A stretch of 64,000 bases of DNA from Paenibacillus sambharensis (lineage in GTDB: Bacteria > Bacillota > Bacilli > Paenibacillales > Paenibacillaceae), in contig NZ_QKRB01000060.1 of the NCBI RefSeq assembly GCF_003233845.1, forward strand, positions 1 to 64,000, read 5' to 3'. Under the pieces are notes generated by a model. The model was not told the origin of the DNA. It was given only the letters and a program-made list of their open reading frames with translations, and did no database searches. The position numbers and the translations under genes are program-made. Below, piece by piece: positions 7,212-15,566 of this stretch. Each line of letters opens with the position of its first letter. Positions within the stretch are counted from its first letter, which is position 1.

Positions 7212-9797
7212 GTGGAAATTCAGACGAAGGTTCATACGATTATCATGCTGGTCGGCTCAACCGAATGCGGCAAAACGACGTTCGCCAAGGAAGTGCTGAT
7301 CCCTGGTCTGCGTTTTCAAGATGCTGAGCGGAACATCAGGGCTAACATTCAATACCTCTCCTCTGACCAAATCCGGCAGGAGATTCTCGGTTACGAGTAC
7401 GACAAGTACGATCAGGTCATGCTGGAGGCCAGCGAGCAGGCTTTTCATATGCTGTTTGAGAGATTGAGGATGGCGACGTCCTTCCCGATTAATGCGGAGT
7501 TTGTGATCGTCGATACGACAGGGCTTTCCGAGGATTTTCGGGCTAAGGTGAAGGAGATCGCGCATCAGAACAACTATAATCTGGAGGTCATGGTCTTCGA
7601 CTACCGGAAGCGGGATGACTACTATGCATCGGAGCGCTCGAAGAAGCTGATCACGAATCATATTAACCGGCTGAAAAAGGATGTTCTCGGAGCGCTGCCC
7701 CGTGAAGGCTATGCCAAGATTCATAGAGTGAGGGCGAAGGATTTTTATAACCCTGAAGAGGGCAGGGCCAATCCTGCGTACAAAATCGTCATTGAGGATA
7801 TCGATGCGTATCTGTCTACCGTGCTTCCTCAGGACCAGCAGTACATCATGATCGGCGATGTTCATGAATGTGTGGATGATCTGAAGGGCCTGCTGCTTGA
7901 CTATGGCTTTAAGCTGGATGAGAACAAGCTTATTGCACCGGAGAAGCTGAAGAACACCCGGATTGTCCTCGTTGGGGACTGGATCGACAAAGGCAAACAA
8001 ACAAGAGAGATCATTGAATTCCTGCATGCTAATCAGGAATACTTCTACCTGGTGATGGGGAACCACGAGAACTTCGTCGACAAGTACTTAAGGGGCGAGG
8101 TCAAGGGAGCCGATCAGGAGCTGCTGCAGACGTACTTTGATTCGACGCAGGTTCTGATGAACGACAAGGAGCTGCTGGGAAAATTTCAGCAGCTGGTTTC
8201 GCTGTCGAAACCATTTTACCGGTATGTCGGGGCCAGGGGACCGTCCTTCTTCGTGACGCATGCGCCGTGCAGGAACAAGTATATCGGCAAGCTGGATACG
8301 AACTCTGTCCGGCACCAGCGGAACTTCCGAATCGACCGGGAGGCGCCGCTTGAGGAGCAGCTTGCTTTTCTGAAGGAGGAGGCGGTCAAGATTCATCCGT
8401 TTCACATATTCGGGCATATCGCAGCGGGGCAATCGTTCCGGATTCGCAACAAGCTTCACATCGACACAGGCAGCGTCCACGGAAATCTGCTGACATCGGT
8501 CAGTATGACGTATAAGCCGTTCATCAAATCCCGGAAGTCCCGGCACACGGTTATAGCGGAGGAGCTGCAGGTTCTCTTCAAGGAAGAGAAGAAGGTATCG
8601 GTCCGGGATCTGGGGGAGGATGAGGTTCGGAGGCTTCATTACTGCTCGCGTCACAAAATCAACTTCATCTCCGGTACGATGTCCCCGGCGGACAAGAATC
8701 AGGAGACGAACGAGCTTGAATCGCTGAGGCGGGGGCTTGATTACTTCCGGGAGCGCGGCGTGGATCAGGTCATCCTTCAGCCCAAATATATGGGATCCAG
8801 ATGCAATGTGTACCTGCATAAGGATGTGGAGCAGTGCTTTGCGGTAAGCCGTAACGGCTACAAAATCAATCAAGTGGATTTATCCGAAATCTACAGCAGG
8901 CTGCTGCATAAGTTCGGCGGATATATGGAGGAGCAGCAGATCACGATGATGGTTCTGGATGGAGAGCTTCTCCCGTGGAAGGCGCTTGGCGAAGGGCTGA
9001 TTGCACGGCAGTTTAAGCCAATTGAGCGAGCGCTGGAGACCGAGCTTGCCTTCCTCCAAAACAACGGATTCGAGCAGGCTTACGGCCAGCTGGTGGCAGC
9101 CTATGAGGAGAGCGGATTCGAGCAGGACCAGCACCGCATGCCGAAGGCGGCCTTGAGCGATAAATATGGCGCAAGCACCTACCAGACCTATAAGTATGTT
9201 CACGATGTGCGGGAGACCTTTGTACCTGTAGATGAGCATATGGAGGCTTATCGCACCTATAAGCGGCAGCTGGAGCTGTATGCGCAGGATGAGCAGATGG
9301 CGTACAAGCCTTTTGCCCTTCTGAAGCTGATATATGAAGACGGGCGCGAACAGATTCCAGAGTGGAAGACCTCTGAGATGTATGCTTTGCTGTCGGAGGA
9401 CGAGGCACTGACGCTGGAGCTGTCTGACCCTGCCTGCTATGAGGCGGCGGAGCGTTATTTTGCCAAGCTTACGCTGGAGAACCAGATGGAGGGCGTCGTT
9501 ATCAAGCCGGAGGTGTGGAACGGGAAGACGGTGCCTTATATGAAGGTGCGCAATCCTGATTACCTGTCGATCATCTACGGGTATGACTACAAGTTCCCGC
9601 ATAAGTATCGCAAGCTGCTGAAGCAGAAGAACATCAGCCAGAAGGTCCGTACGTCGCTGAGTGAGTACAAGCTGGGGCTGCAGCTGCTCCAGGTGCCGTT
9701 CGAGGAGATTTCGCCGCAGCATGCGGCTTACCAGGAAATCGCGGCCAGCCTGCTGTTCGAGGTTGCGCAGGAGCGGGAGATTGATCCGCGGTTGTAA
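7212..9797 (+). CDS. pnkp: Polynucleotide kinase-phosphatase-ligase Pnkp
   Basis: End-healing and sealing enzyme of bacterial RNA repair, 861 residues, matching the family's usual length near 870. Three domains are visible. The 5'-kinase has P-loop GSTECGKT at 15-22. The metallophosphoesterase has GDVHE at 215-219, GDWIDKG at 255-261, GNHE at 283-286 and a later FGHIAAG. The nucleotidyltransferase/ligase has the lysine motif KYMGSR (K525), then VLDGELLPW, EGVVIKPE and MKVRN. GDVHE replaces the more usual GDxHG. The GTG start follows AAAAGGGGGG at good spacing. It pairs with hen1 upstream, whose product is needed for full ligase activity in studied systems. Confidence 0.93.
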   Translation: MEIQTKVHTIIMLVGSTECGKTTFAKEVLIPGLRFQDAERNIRANIQYLSSDQIRQEILGYEYDKYDQVMLEASEQAFHMLFERLRMATSFPINAEFVIVDTTGLSEDFRAKVKEIAHQNNYNLEVMVFDYRKRDDYYASERSKKLITNHINRLKKDVLGALPREGYAKIHRVRAKDFYNPEEGRANPAYKIVIEDIDAYLSTVLPQDQQYIMIGDVHECVDDLKGLLLDYGFKLDENKLIAPEKLKNTRIVLVGDWIDKGKQTREIIEFLHANQEYFYLVMGNHENFVDKYLRGEVKGADQELLQTYFDSTQVLMNDKELLGKFQQLVSLSKPFYRYVGARGPSFFVTHAPCRNKYIGKLDTNSVRHQRNFRIDREAPLEEQLAFLKEEAVKIHPFHIFGHIAAGQSFRIRNKLHIDTGSVHGNLLTSVSMTYKPFIKSRKSRHTVIAEELQVLFKEEKKVSVRDLGEDEVRRLHYCSRHKINFISGTMSPADKNQETNELESLRRGLDYFRERGVDQVILQPKYMGSRCNVYLHKDVEQCFAVSRNGYKINQVDLSEIYSRLLHKFGGYMEEQQITMMVLDGELLPWKALGEGLIARQFKPIERALETELAFLQNNGFEQAYGQLVAAYEESGFEQDQHRMPKAALSDKYGASTYQTYKYVHDVRETFVPVDEHMEAYRTYKRQLELYAQDEQMAYKPFALLKLIYEDGREQIPEWKTSEMYALLSEDEALTLELSDPACYEAAERYFAKLTLENQMEGVVIKPEVWNGKTVPYMKVRNPDYLSIIYGYDYKFPHKYRKLLKQKNISQKVRTSLSEYKLGLQLLQVPFEEISPQHAAYQEIAASLLFEVAQEREIDPRL

Positions 9798-9819
9798 TGC
9801 TCTGCGAGGTTAATTTATG

Positions 9820-9860
9820 CATAGGAAAACATTACTCTCTTCGAGTATTGTTTTCCTATG
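9820..9860 (+). other. Intercistronic hairpin between pnkp and the helical-repeat gene
   Basis: CATAGGAAAACA-T-TACTC pairs with GAGTA-T-TGTTTTCCTATG, a stem of about 17 pairs with one mismatch. No T tract follows, so it may process or attenuate the transcript rather than end it. Confidence 0.6.
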
Positions 9861-9889
9861 AAGTTCTTTATGAGGTCAGGTGATGAACG

Positions 9890-11035
9890 ATGAAGCAATT
9901 TTTCGGTAAAGTATTTCAAGCGCCCTGGTCGGGGAGAACCCCGATTTATTCGTACATACGAGAGCAAGGAGATGCGGTGGACGGCTCCCTGCCGGATGAT
10001 GAAGATTTCTTGACCGGGAGCGGCATCCGCTGGGCAGCAGGGGCCATGGATGGAGTCCTCGGACATCACGCCGCTCTAAGCGGGAATACAGACGATGTGC
10101 GTGAGCTGGTCGAGCTGCTGGCCAAGCATTCACTAAAGCCCAGAACGTCCACTCGAAAGGCGCTGTACAGCATGGTTGTTTCGTCCAATGTAGGCGGCTT
10201 GATTGATGACGTGTTGGATGAAGCGCGCAAGCATCCCGGGATGCAGCTGCAGGCGCTGTTTGATGAGGCCAGATGGATGGTGGAGCATGGGACGCATCGT
10301 AACGTTGTGAAGTTTGGTATTGCGCTGCTGGGATTATTTCGTAATGAGCAGGTGAAGGAGCTGCTTCTTACGGTCGGAAGGCATGAGGAGTTTACGCTCT
10401 ATGCGGCGGTTGCCATTCAGAACGGCATGGAAGACAGCAACGAAGTGCTCTTCGAATTAGCGAAGCATGTTAACGGGTGGGGGAAAATCAACATCGTCGA
10501 GAGGCTGGAGCCGAGCAGCCAGAAGATCAAGGATTGGCTGCTGCGCCACGGCTGCCAGAACAGCATCATGAACGAATATCTGGCCTGTACTTGTGCTATG
10601 AACGGGGAGCTGCATGTGGCGCTGGCTGGCGGCCAGGTTGATGGGGAGCTCTTCGATGGAGCGACGGATATTATACAGGCACTGCTGAATGGAGGCCCGG
10701 CCGAAGACATCGACGACTATGAGCATGCTCCGCAGGTGGTTTCCGATTATGTTAGATTGGCAGGCGATATGAGTTCTACCGCGAAGCATCTGTCCGTCCT
10801 GATGGGCATCCGCGACTTCCTGGAAGTGGACGAAGGCGGCGAGCAGTGGGCAGAGCGACTCTCTTCGGGCTGGACGGAGGAGCAGAGAGCAGGGGCCTTG
10901 GAAGCATGCCAGAGGCTCATTGCTCAGTATGAATGGAGAAGCGTTGTAATGAAGGCCGTTGAAGCAGGTGATTCGTTGGAACGCTACTACGGAATCCGAT
11001 GCGCCCGGGAGCTGGGGATCGCGTTCAGGGTTTGA
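9890..11035 (+). CDS. Helical-repeat (HEAT-like) protein of the RNA-repair cassette, function unknown
   Basis: A 381-residue soluble protein with no signal or membrane segment. I recognise no named family. The sequence is nearly all helical with repeating pairs of amphipathic helices (VRELVELLAKHS, VKELLLTVGRHEEFTLYAAVAI, EVLFELAKHV), which suggests a HEAT/ARM-like scaffold. No catalytic motif stands out. AGGTGA lies seven bases before the ATG. It follows pnkp by 92 bp on the same strand with similar host-like composition, so co-transcription is plausible. A role as adaptor or damage sensor for Pnkp/Hen1 is my inference from position only. Confidence 0.6.
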   Translation: MKQFFGKVFQAPWSGRTPIYSYIREQGDAVDGSLPDDEDFLTGSGIRWAAGAMDGVLGHHAALSGNTDDVRELVELLAKHSLKPRTSTRKALYSMVVSSNVGGLIDDVLDEARKHPGMQLQALFDEARWMVEHGTHRNVVKFGIALLGLFRNEQVKELLLTVGRHEEFTLYAAVAIQNGMEDSNEVLFELAKHVNGWGKINIVERLEPSSQKIKDWLLRHGCQNSIMNEYLACTCAMNGELHVALAGGQVDGELFDGATDIIQALLNGGPAEDIDDYEHAPQVVSDYVRLAGDMSSTAKHLSVLMGIRDFLEVDEGGEQWAERLSSGWTEEQRAGALEACQRLIAQYEWRSVVMKAVEAGDSLERYYGIRCARELGIAFRV

Positions 11036-11099
11036 GGTTGGTGAGGGATATAATAACATTCATAGTGAACATGTTATGAGGTTACTGACAGGTGGCTAC

Positions 11100-11124
11100 C
11101 GTTTTGCGTGAGATGAGCAAAACG
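11100..11124 (+). other. Inverted repeat after the helical-repeat gene
   Basis: CGTTTTGC (11100-11107) and GCAAAACG (11117-11124) form a perfect eight-pair stem. No T tract follows. It lies where base composition changes from GC-rich to AT-rich and may mark the edge of the inserted Dnd block. Confidence 0.4.
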
Positions 11125-11172
11125 CCGAATTAAGTATTGTCCAGGAAATATTAACGAGGAGTGCGAACTTAA

Positions 11173-11877
11173 ATGAAAGACTTGTCGATCTATATACCCT
11201 TTGTTACAGCGGTATTAGCAGTCATTTTGGGGTATGTTTCTTATGTTAAACAAAAGAAACAAGAACGTTTTTTTGCTCAAGCGCAAGAAAATCAAGATAA
11301 AGCGATTGGCCCCATTAGAAAAGAGTTACTAAAGATTCAACGCGAAAGAAATTCCAAAAACAGGATGACTATGATTCTTGCCTTCTTCACAAAGTACAGC
11401 GATCCAGAGTCTCATCTCTATAAGTTAGCCAATAAGCGTTTAATTAAATATTATGAAGAAACAGAGGCTTTCTTCGAGACCTATCTTGCTAAGCCTAATG
11501 TAGAAACCCTCGACAAATTTGAGAAACGATTCACAGATTTAACCAATACGATTGAAGGTGATTTTTGGGAAAATTTCAACGCGATTTATAAAGAACACCG
11601 ATGGTACCGACATCTATGGAACCATTCTTTTATCTACAGATTACTTAATGAAATAACCCTAACGCTTTTTGAAGCTTTTAAATGGTTACTCATATTAAGC
11701 ACTATTGCTGTAGTCCTTGGTCTCACCAAAGAAGATATGCGAAGATTAATCTTAGATAATTGGGTAACGGTGGTTGTATCTTATCTTCTGATTCTCATGT
11801 TTGCTGCCCTCTTTGGGGGACTATCAGCTAGTGCTTTAGCAATAATGGGTAGTGACTATAAAAAGAAAAAGGTATGA
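11173..11877 (+). CDS. Membrane protein of unknown function at the Dnd-island edge
   Basis: A 234-residue protein with an N-terminal transmembrane helix (about 7-24, IPFVTAVLAVILGYV), a charged helical cytosolic middle (about 30-165) and two C-terminal membrane helices (about 166-186 and 195-222). The N-terminus has no cleavable signal. GAGGAG lies 11 bp before the ATG. Composition is AT-rich like the following dpt genes and unlike the preceding RNA-repair genes, so it probably arrived with the island. I do not recognise the family. A membrane partner for a defence system is possible but unsupported. Confidence 0.6.
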   Translation: MKDLSIYIPFVTAVLAVILGYVSYVKQKKQERFFAQAQENQDKAIGPIRKELLKIQRERNSKNRMTMILAFFTKYSDPESHLYKLANKRLIKYYEETEAFFETYLAKPNVETLDKFEKRFTDLTNTIEGDFWENFNAIYKEHRWYRHLWNHSFIYRLLNEITLTLFEAFKWLLILSTIAVVLGLTKEDMRRLILDNWVTVVVSYLLILMFAALFGGLSASALAIMGSDYKKKKV

Positions 11878-12349
11878 AATGGTACTAACCTAATTTTATC
11901 TTGTTCTCCAACTATGGCAGCTGAACGTTTATCTTATATCGAATAAGCTGTTCTGTAGTAAAGGTCGGCGTCTGGTCACCGCTGTGTTTCTATATTAGCA
12001 AAACAAGAATTGCAAAGCTCGGCGAACCGCAATTAGACCTGTCCCTTTTCTTGTATACCGTGCCAAGCGTTTACCTTCCTCCTTGCCTTAATCTCGTAAT
12101 AATATCGTTATAATTCTCTCTCAACGAAGTTATCTGGTTTCACTAACTACGATTTTAGATGGGTACAAGAGCATTTAAGAGACGCCGTCAAGGTGTCTTC
12201 TTTAATTTTGCTATTGTTTTAATAACGTATTCCCACTTCCCTCCAAACAAAGTACAATAAAGACAGTGAATAATTACTTAAGACCTATATCGTATGGCCC
12301 CTATTTAGTCGAACTTTGAGGTAATCTTCAAATACATGGAGGCATAGCA
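11878..12349 (+). other. Non-coding stretch before dptF
   Basis: I see no convincing gene in these 472 bases. It holds an imperfect hairpin at 12177-12200 (AGACGCC/GGTGTCT) followed by CTTTAATTTT, which could terminate the membrane-protein transcript. A TACAAT near 12250 could be the -10 of a dpt promoter, without a clear -35. GGAGG at 12340 is the ribosome site of dptF. Confidence 0.4.
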
Positions 12350-14155
12350 ATGAATACAACACAATCTCCGCATCTCATTGACATTCTGAAAAAATGTAGG
12401 CAATCGTCTAAAGAAGCCGTTGAGAACTTGGAGAGTTTCAGCGAGTTTAAGAAATACATGCACGTTCCAAGGCCGGTTGAGGCAGAGCTCGAGCAACGGA
12501 TTAATGAAGCTTTTCAATCGCCTAGAGCTTGCCTGGTATTGGTTTGCGGAGGAGTGGGCGATGGTAAGTCACATATCTTATCTTATCTTAAGGATAAACA
12601 CCCGTTTTTAAAAGATGAGTCTGCTTTCTACCTTCATAATGATGCTACTGAAAGTTTTGCCCCTAAGAAAACTTCTATTGAGACGCTGACTACTATACTT
12701 CAGCCTTTTTCCGATGTTGGTCTAGAAGCCGGAAGTACTCGTAATATTGTACTAGCTATCAATCTCGGGGCTCTAAATAACTTCATCGATTCTGAAGAGG
12801 GCAGTGCTTTTACCCGATTAAAGGAGTATGTTAAGCAGAAAAGGATCCTGGAATCTGTAATTGACGAGGAGACGAGTCCAGACGACCAGATTTTTAAATA
12901 TGTCAATTTTAGCGATTATCATATGTATCAACTTACGGAGAGTGGGCCTAAGTCTGATTATATAAAAGGCATTTTTCAAAAGGTTACTCAAAAAACAGAT
13001 GACAACCCGTTTTATCAGGCGTATTTGAGAGATTACGCAGACGATCGTGAGCTGGCTGCGAGAAACCCCATAATTCAAAACTATGAATTATTACAACATG
13101 AGGATGTTCAGGATAAGATTATTCATCTCTTAATTCAGATAATGATAAAGGAAAAGCTGATTATTTCAACTCGCGCCTTACTGGATTTCATCTACAGTAT
13201 GCTTGTCCCATCGGTTATGGAGAATATGAGTCATAAGCGTGTTTCCGAATTTGTTCTAGAGCTGGACTTTCAGGAATATGTGGGCTGCTTGCTTCCTTTC
13301 CAAGTTTTCGAGAAAGCTGATGCATCTTCATTACACCAGGCGATTGATCGAGTTAACCCCACCAAAATTAGAACAGAACAGCTTGATCAATATTTAATTG
13401 AATTTAAGTCTATCAAAGACGGAAACTTGTTGTTCATCAATCACATCGATATCAGTCGGTTGCCCTATTTTTCAAATTCAATTCTCCAACACAATCCCTG
13501 GAGCGGTTCGTCTCTCAAAGATCAAGGGTACAAACAACGTTTGATTAAACTGTTTGTTTATCTTTATTACTTTATTCCAAAAGTAGAGCATAATTTCTTT
13601 CGCGATGAAACATTCGAGAAGTTTATGATGTATTTATTCCACTGGAATAAGAGAGATATCGGTAAATTAGCAAAGCTTTATAAAGAGGACGTAAGTGATG
13701 CAATCTATAGATGGAATGGCGAAACTAATGGGGATCTAGTGTATGTTCAAGTTGGGCAACCGCAGACGCAGTATTATTCACTTCAAAAGTTGGAAATCGA
13801 ACCGCATATAACACGAAACAGTCCACTTGAAGACAAGGAACTATTTAAGTTTCTGACAATGATGACTATTCAATTCAAAGCAAAGAATACAATATATGTT
13901 TCAGATATGGAATTTCCCACTATTGAAATTGATTTTTCGTTATATCGCTTGTTAATTAAGATAAAGAATGGTTATCGTCCAAACAAAAAAGACAAGTTCC
14001 AATTCATTAAGTTTGTAGAATTTATCGATAAATTAAGTAATGCAGGGTCTCATGTGAATGAAATTATCTTTGAAAGCAAACAGTTTGGTAAATCGACTAG
14101 ATATCGATTGCAATATGATGAAACATTTGATCAATACTCATTTATGGAGACGTGA
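12350..14155 (+). CDS. dptF: DNA phosphorothioation-dependent restriction protein DptF
   Basis: Component of the DptFGH (DndFGH) complex, which restricts DNA lacking Dnd phosphorothioate marks. The 601-residue protein has an N-terminal P-loop GGVGDGKS (67-74) typical of DptF, followed by a long helical body with no other recognised domain. The length fits the family. ATG follows GGAGG at good spacing. It heads the dptF-dptG-dptH operon and ends four bases before dptG. Its neighbourhood with a complete dnd operon makes the assignment firm. AT-rich codon use throughout. Confidence 0.9.
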   Translation: MNTTQSPHLIDILKKCRQSSKEAVENLESFSEFKKYMHVPRPVEAELEQRINEAFQSPRACLVLVCGGVGDGKSHILSYLKDKHPFLKDESAFYLHNDATESFAPKKTSIETLTTILQPFSDVGLEAGSTRNIVLAINLGALNNFIDSEEGSAFTRLKEYVKQKRILESVIDEETSPDDQIFKYVNFSDYHMYQLTESGPKSDYIKGIFQKVTQKTDDNPFYQAYLRDYADDRELAARNPIIQNYELLQHEDVQDKIIHLLIQIMIKEKLIISTRALLDFIYSMLVPSVMENMSHKRVSEFVLELDFQEYVGCLLPFQVFEKADASSLHQAIDRVNPTKIRTEQLDQYLIEFKSIKDGNLLFINHIDISRLPYFSNSILQHNPWSGSSLKDQGYKQRLIKLFVYLYYFIPKVEHNFFRDETFEKFMMYLFHWNKRDIGKLAKLYKEDVSDAIYRWNGETNGDLVYVQVGQPQTQYYSLQKLEIEPHITRNSPLEDKELFKFLTMMTIQFKAKNTIYVSDMEFPTIEIDFSLYRLLIKIKNGYRPNKKDKFQFIKFVEFIDKLSNAGSHVNEIIFESKQFGKSTRYRLQYDETFDQYSFMET

Positions 14156-14159
14156 AATT

Positions 14160-15566
14160 ATGAGCTACCATCTTAACATAGACAAGATCCGAGAAGAATT
14201 TAAGTTTGAAAGTTCGATAAAGCATAACCCCAAAATGGTGTTCGAGTATTTACCTTACACAACAAAATTCAAAGAAACACAGTATAAATTTAGAGAAGTT
14301 ACCGGAGAATTTATGCGCCTGATCGGCCAAAAGAAGTTACCAGAGGCCGTTGACGCAAATAAGTTATTGAACAATGTACTTGACTCTATTACGTTTGCAC
14401 AACCGAATCAGCGCGGGGAATTTAAACAGATGGTTAAAACTCTATTTTTGGATGAGAATGACCAGCTTTATCTGTTTCATCCTCAAACCCTGTATTACAT
14501 AAATACGTTAGAGAATGAGAATAAGAAGTTGGCAATGTTTCTGTACAATGTTCTTTGGAACCAAAATGAAGCTTGGTCTGTTGATTCAGCTGTCCAGAAA
14601 GAGGCTGACTTAATGAGTGCATTGCTCTTTAGGTCTCTACCTGAACTAGCTGTTGTTAATGATGCGAAGAAAACTTATGCTGTTATGCTTCCTGAAATCT
14701 CTGAGTTGTTTAATAAGGATTTTCAATGGCTTACTTCAAAGAGTGAGCTTTTTACTCAGCAGGTTGAGAAAATAGTTACCTATTACTATTTCTTCTATGT
14801 CACACAATTTGCACTTCGAAACGAGTTATTGTTTGCTCCCGTAGAGCAGAAGATTCGTCCCATCTATTTTACCTTCGAGGAAGAAGAACGTTTATCGAAG
14901 ACACGGGTAAGCTATGAATATGGATGGAAAAGCTTGGAGATATCAATTGGTCGCATGTTCTCTCATATCAATTTTCTGAAGATGTTGAATTGTGCAACCA
15001 ACAACGATGGCGATTCAGCAAACAGTACCCCTTTGTCATATCAGGATATCGCTAAATATGTTTGCCTAATGAGTGAAGAAGAACAAGTAGTGTTGGAAAG
15101 TGAATTGGATAGATTGATAGAGGAGTATAAGGAAAAGTTATCTGGTGACAGTAAATGGATGCTAATGGGTACTGTACCAGATCGTTATGACCTATCTCCC
15201 CTAAATAAAATGAATCATTTGTTCCACATGATCGATCACCAATTTAATCAGTCTTCCAGGTCAAAGCCTTACAATGAGTACAAACAGTGGTTTGTGCATT
15301 TTTGTCAAAAGACTTTTTTGAAGTCGCGAGGTAGGTCAGGGAAAATGTTGATTTTGGATACAGATTATTTGTTATTTATGACTAAATTGATGATCAAAGA
15401 TGAAAATAAAATTCGTCTAAAGAAGCTTTTTGAAGAGTTTGAGGCTCGTGGCATGATATTTGATCGAGATACGCAAACGGCTATTGTTGAGTATTTCAAA
15501 AAAATAAATCTGCTTGAGAAAAAAAGTGATAGTGGGGATGCTATTTATGTCAAAGCATTTTTATAA
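14160..15566 (+). CDS. dptG: DNA phosphorothioation-dependent restriction protein DptG
   Basis: The middle subunit of DptFGH, 468 residues from the ATG at 14160. That ATG follows the dptF stop by four bases, so translation is probably coupled. An upstream in-frame start inside dptF exists but would give an unlikely N-terminal extension. The protein is mostly helical, with charged C-terminal segments (KKLFEEFEARGMIFDRD) and no recognisable catalytic motif, as is usual for DptG, whose biochemical role is not well defined. Gene order F-G-H and the 20-base overlap with dptH support the call more than sequence motifs do. Confidence 0.85.
   Translation: MSYHLNIDKIREEFKFESSIKHNPKMVFEYLPYTTKFKETQYKFREVTGEFMRLIGQKKLPEAVDANKLLNNVLDSITFAQPNQRGEFKQMVKTLFLDENDQLYLFHPQTLYYINTLENENKKLAMFLYNVLWNQNEAWSVDSAVQKEADLMSALLFRSLPELAVVNDAKKTYAVMLPEISELFNKDFQWLTSKSELFTQQVEKIVTYYYFFYVTQFALRNELLFAPVEQKIRPIYFTFEEEERLSKTRVSYEYGWKSLEISIGRMFSHINFLKMLNCATNNDGDSANSTPLSYQDIAKYVCLMSEEEQVVLESELDRLIEEYKEKLSGDSKWMLMGTVPDRYDLSPLNKMNHLFHMIDHQFNQSSRSKPYNEYKQWFVHFCQKTFLKSRGRSGKMLILDTDYLLFMTKLMIKDENKIRLKKLFEEFEARGMIFDRDTQTAIVEYFKKINLLEKKSDSGDAIYVKAFL

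Noticed and set aside
11100-11124. Intrinsic terminator after the helical-repeat gene
   Set aside because: The eight-pair stem is perfect but CCGAATTAAG follows rather than a T tract, so it is listed only as an inverted repeat.
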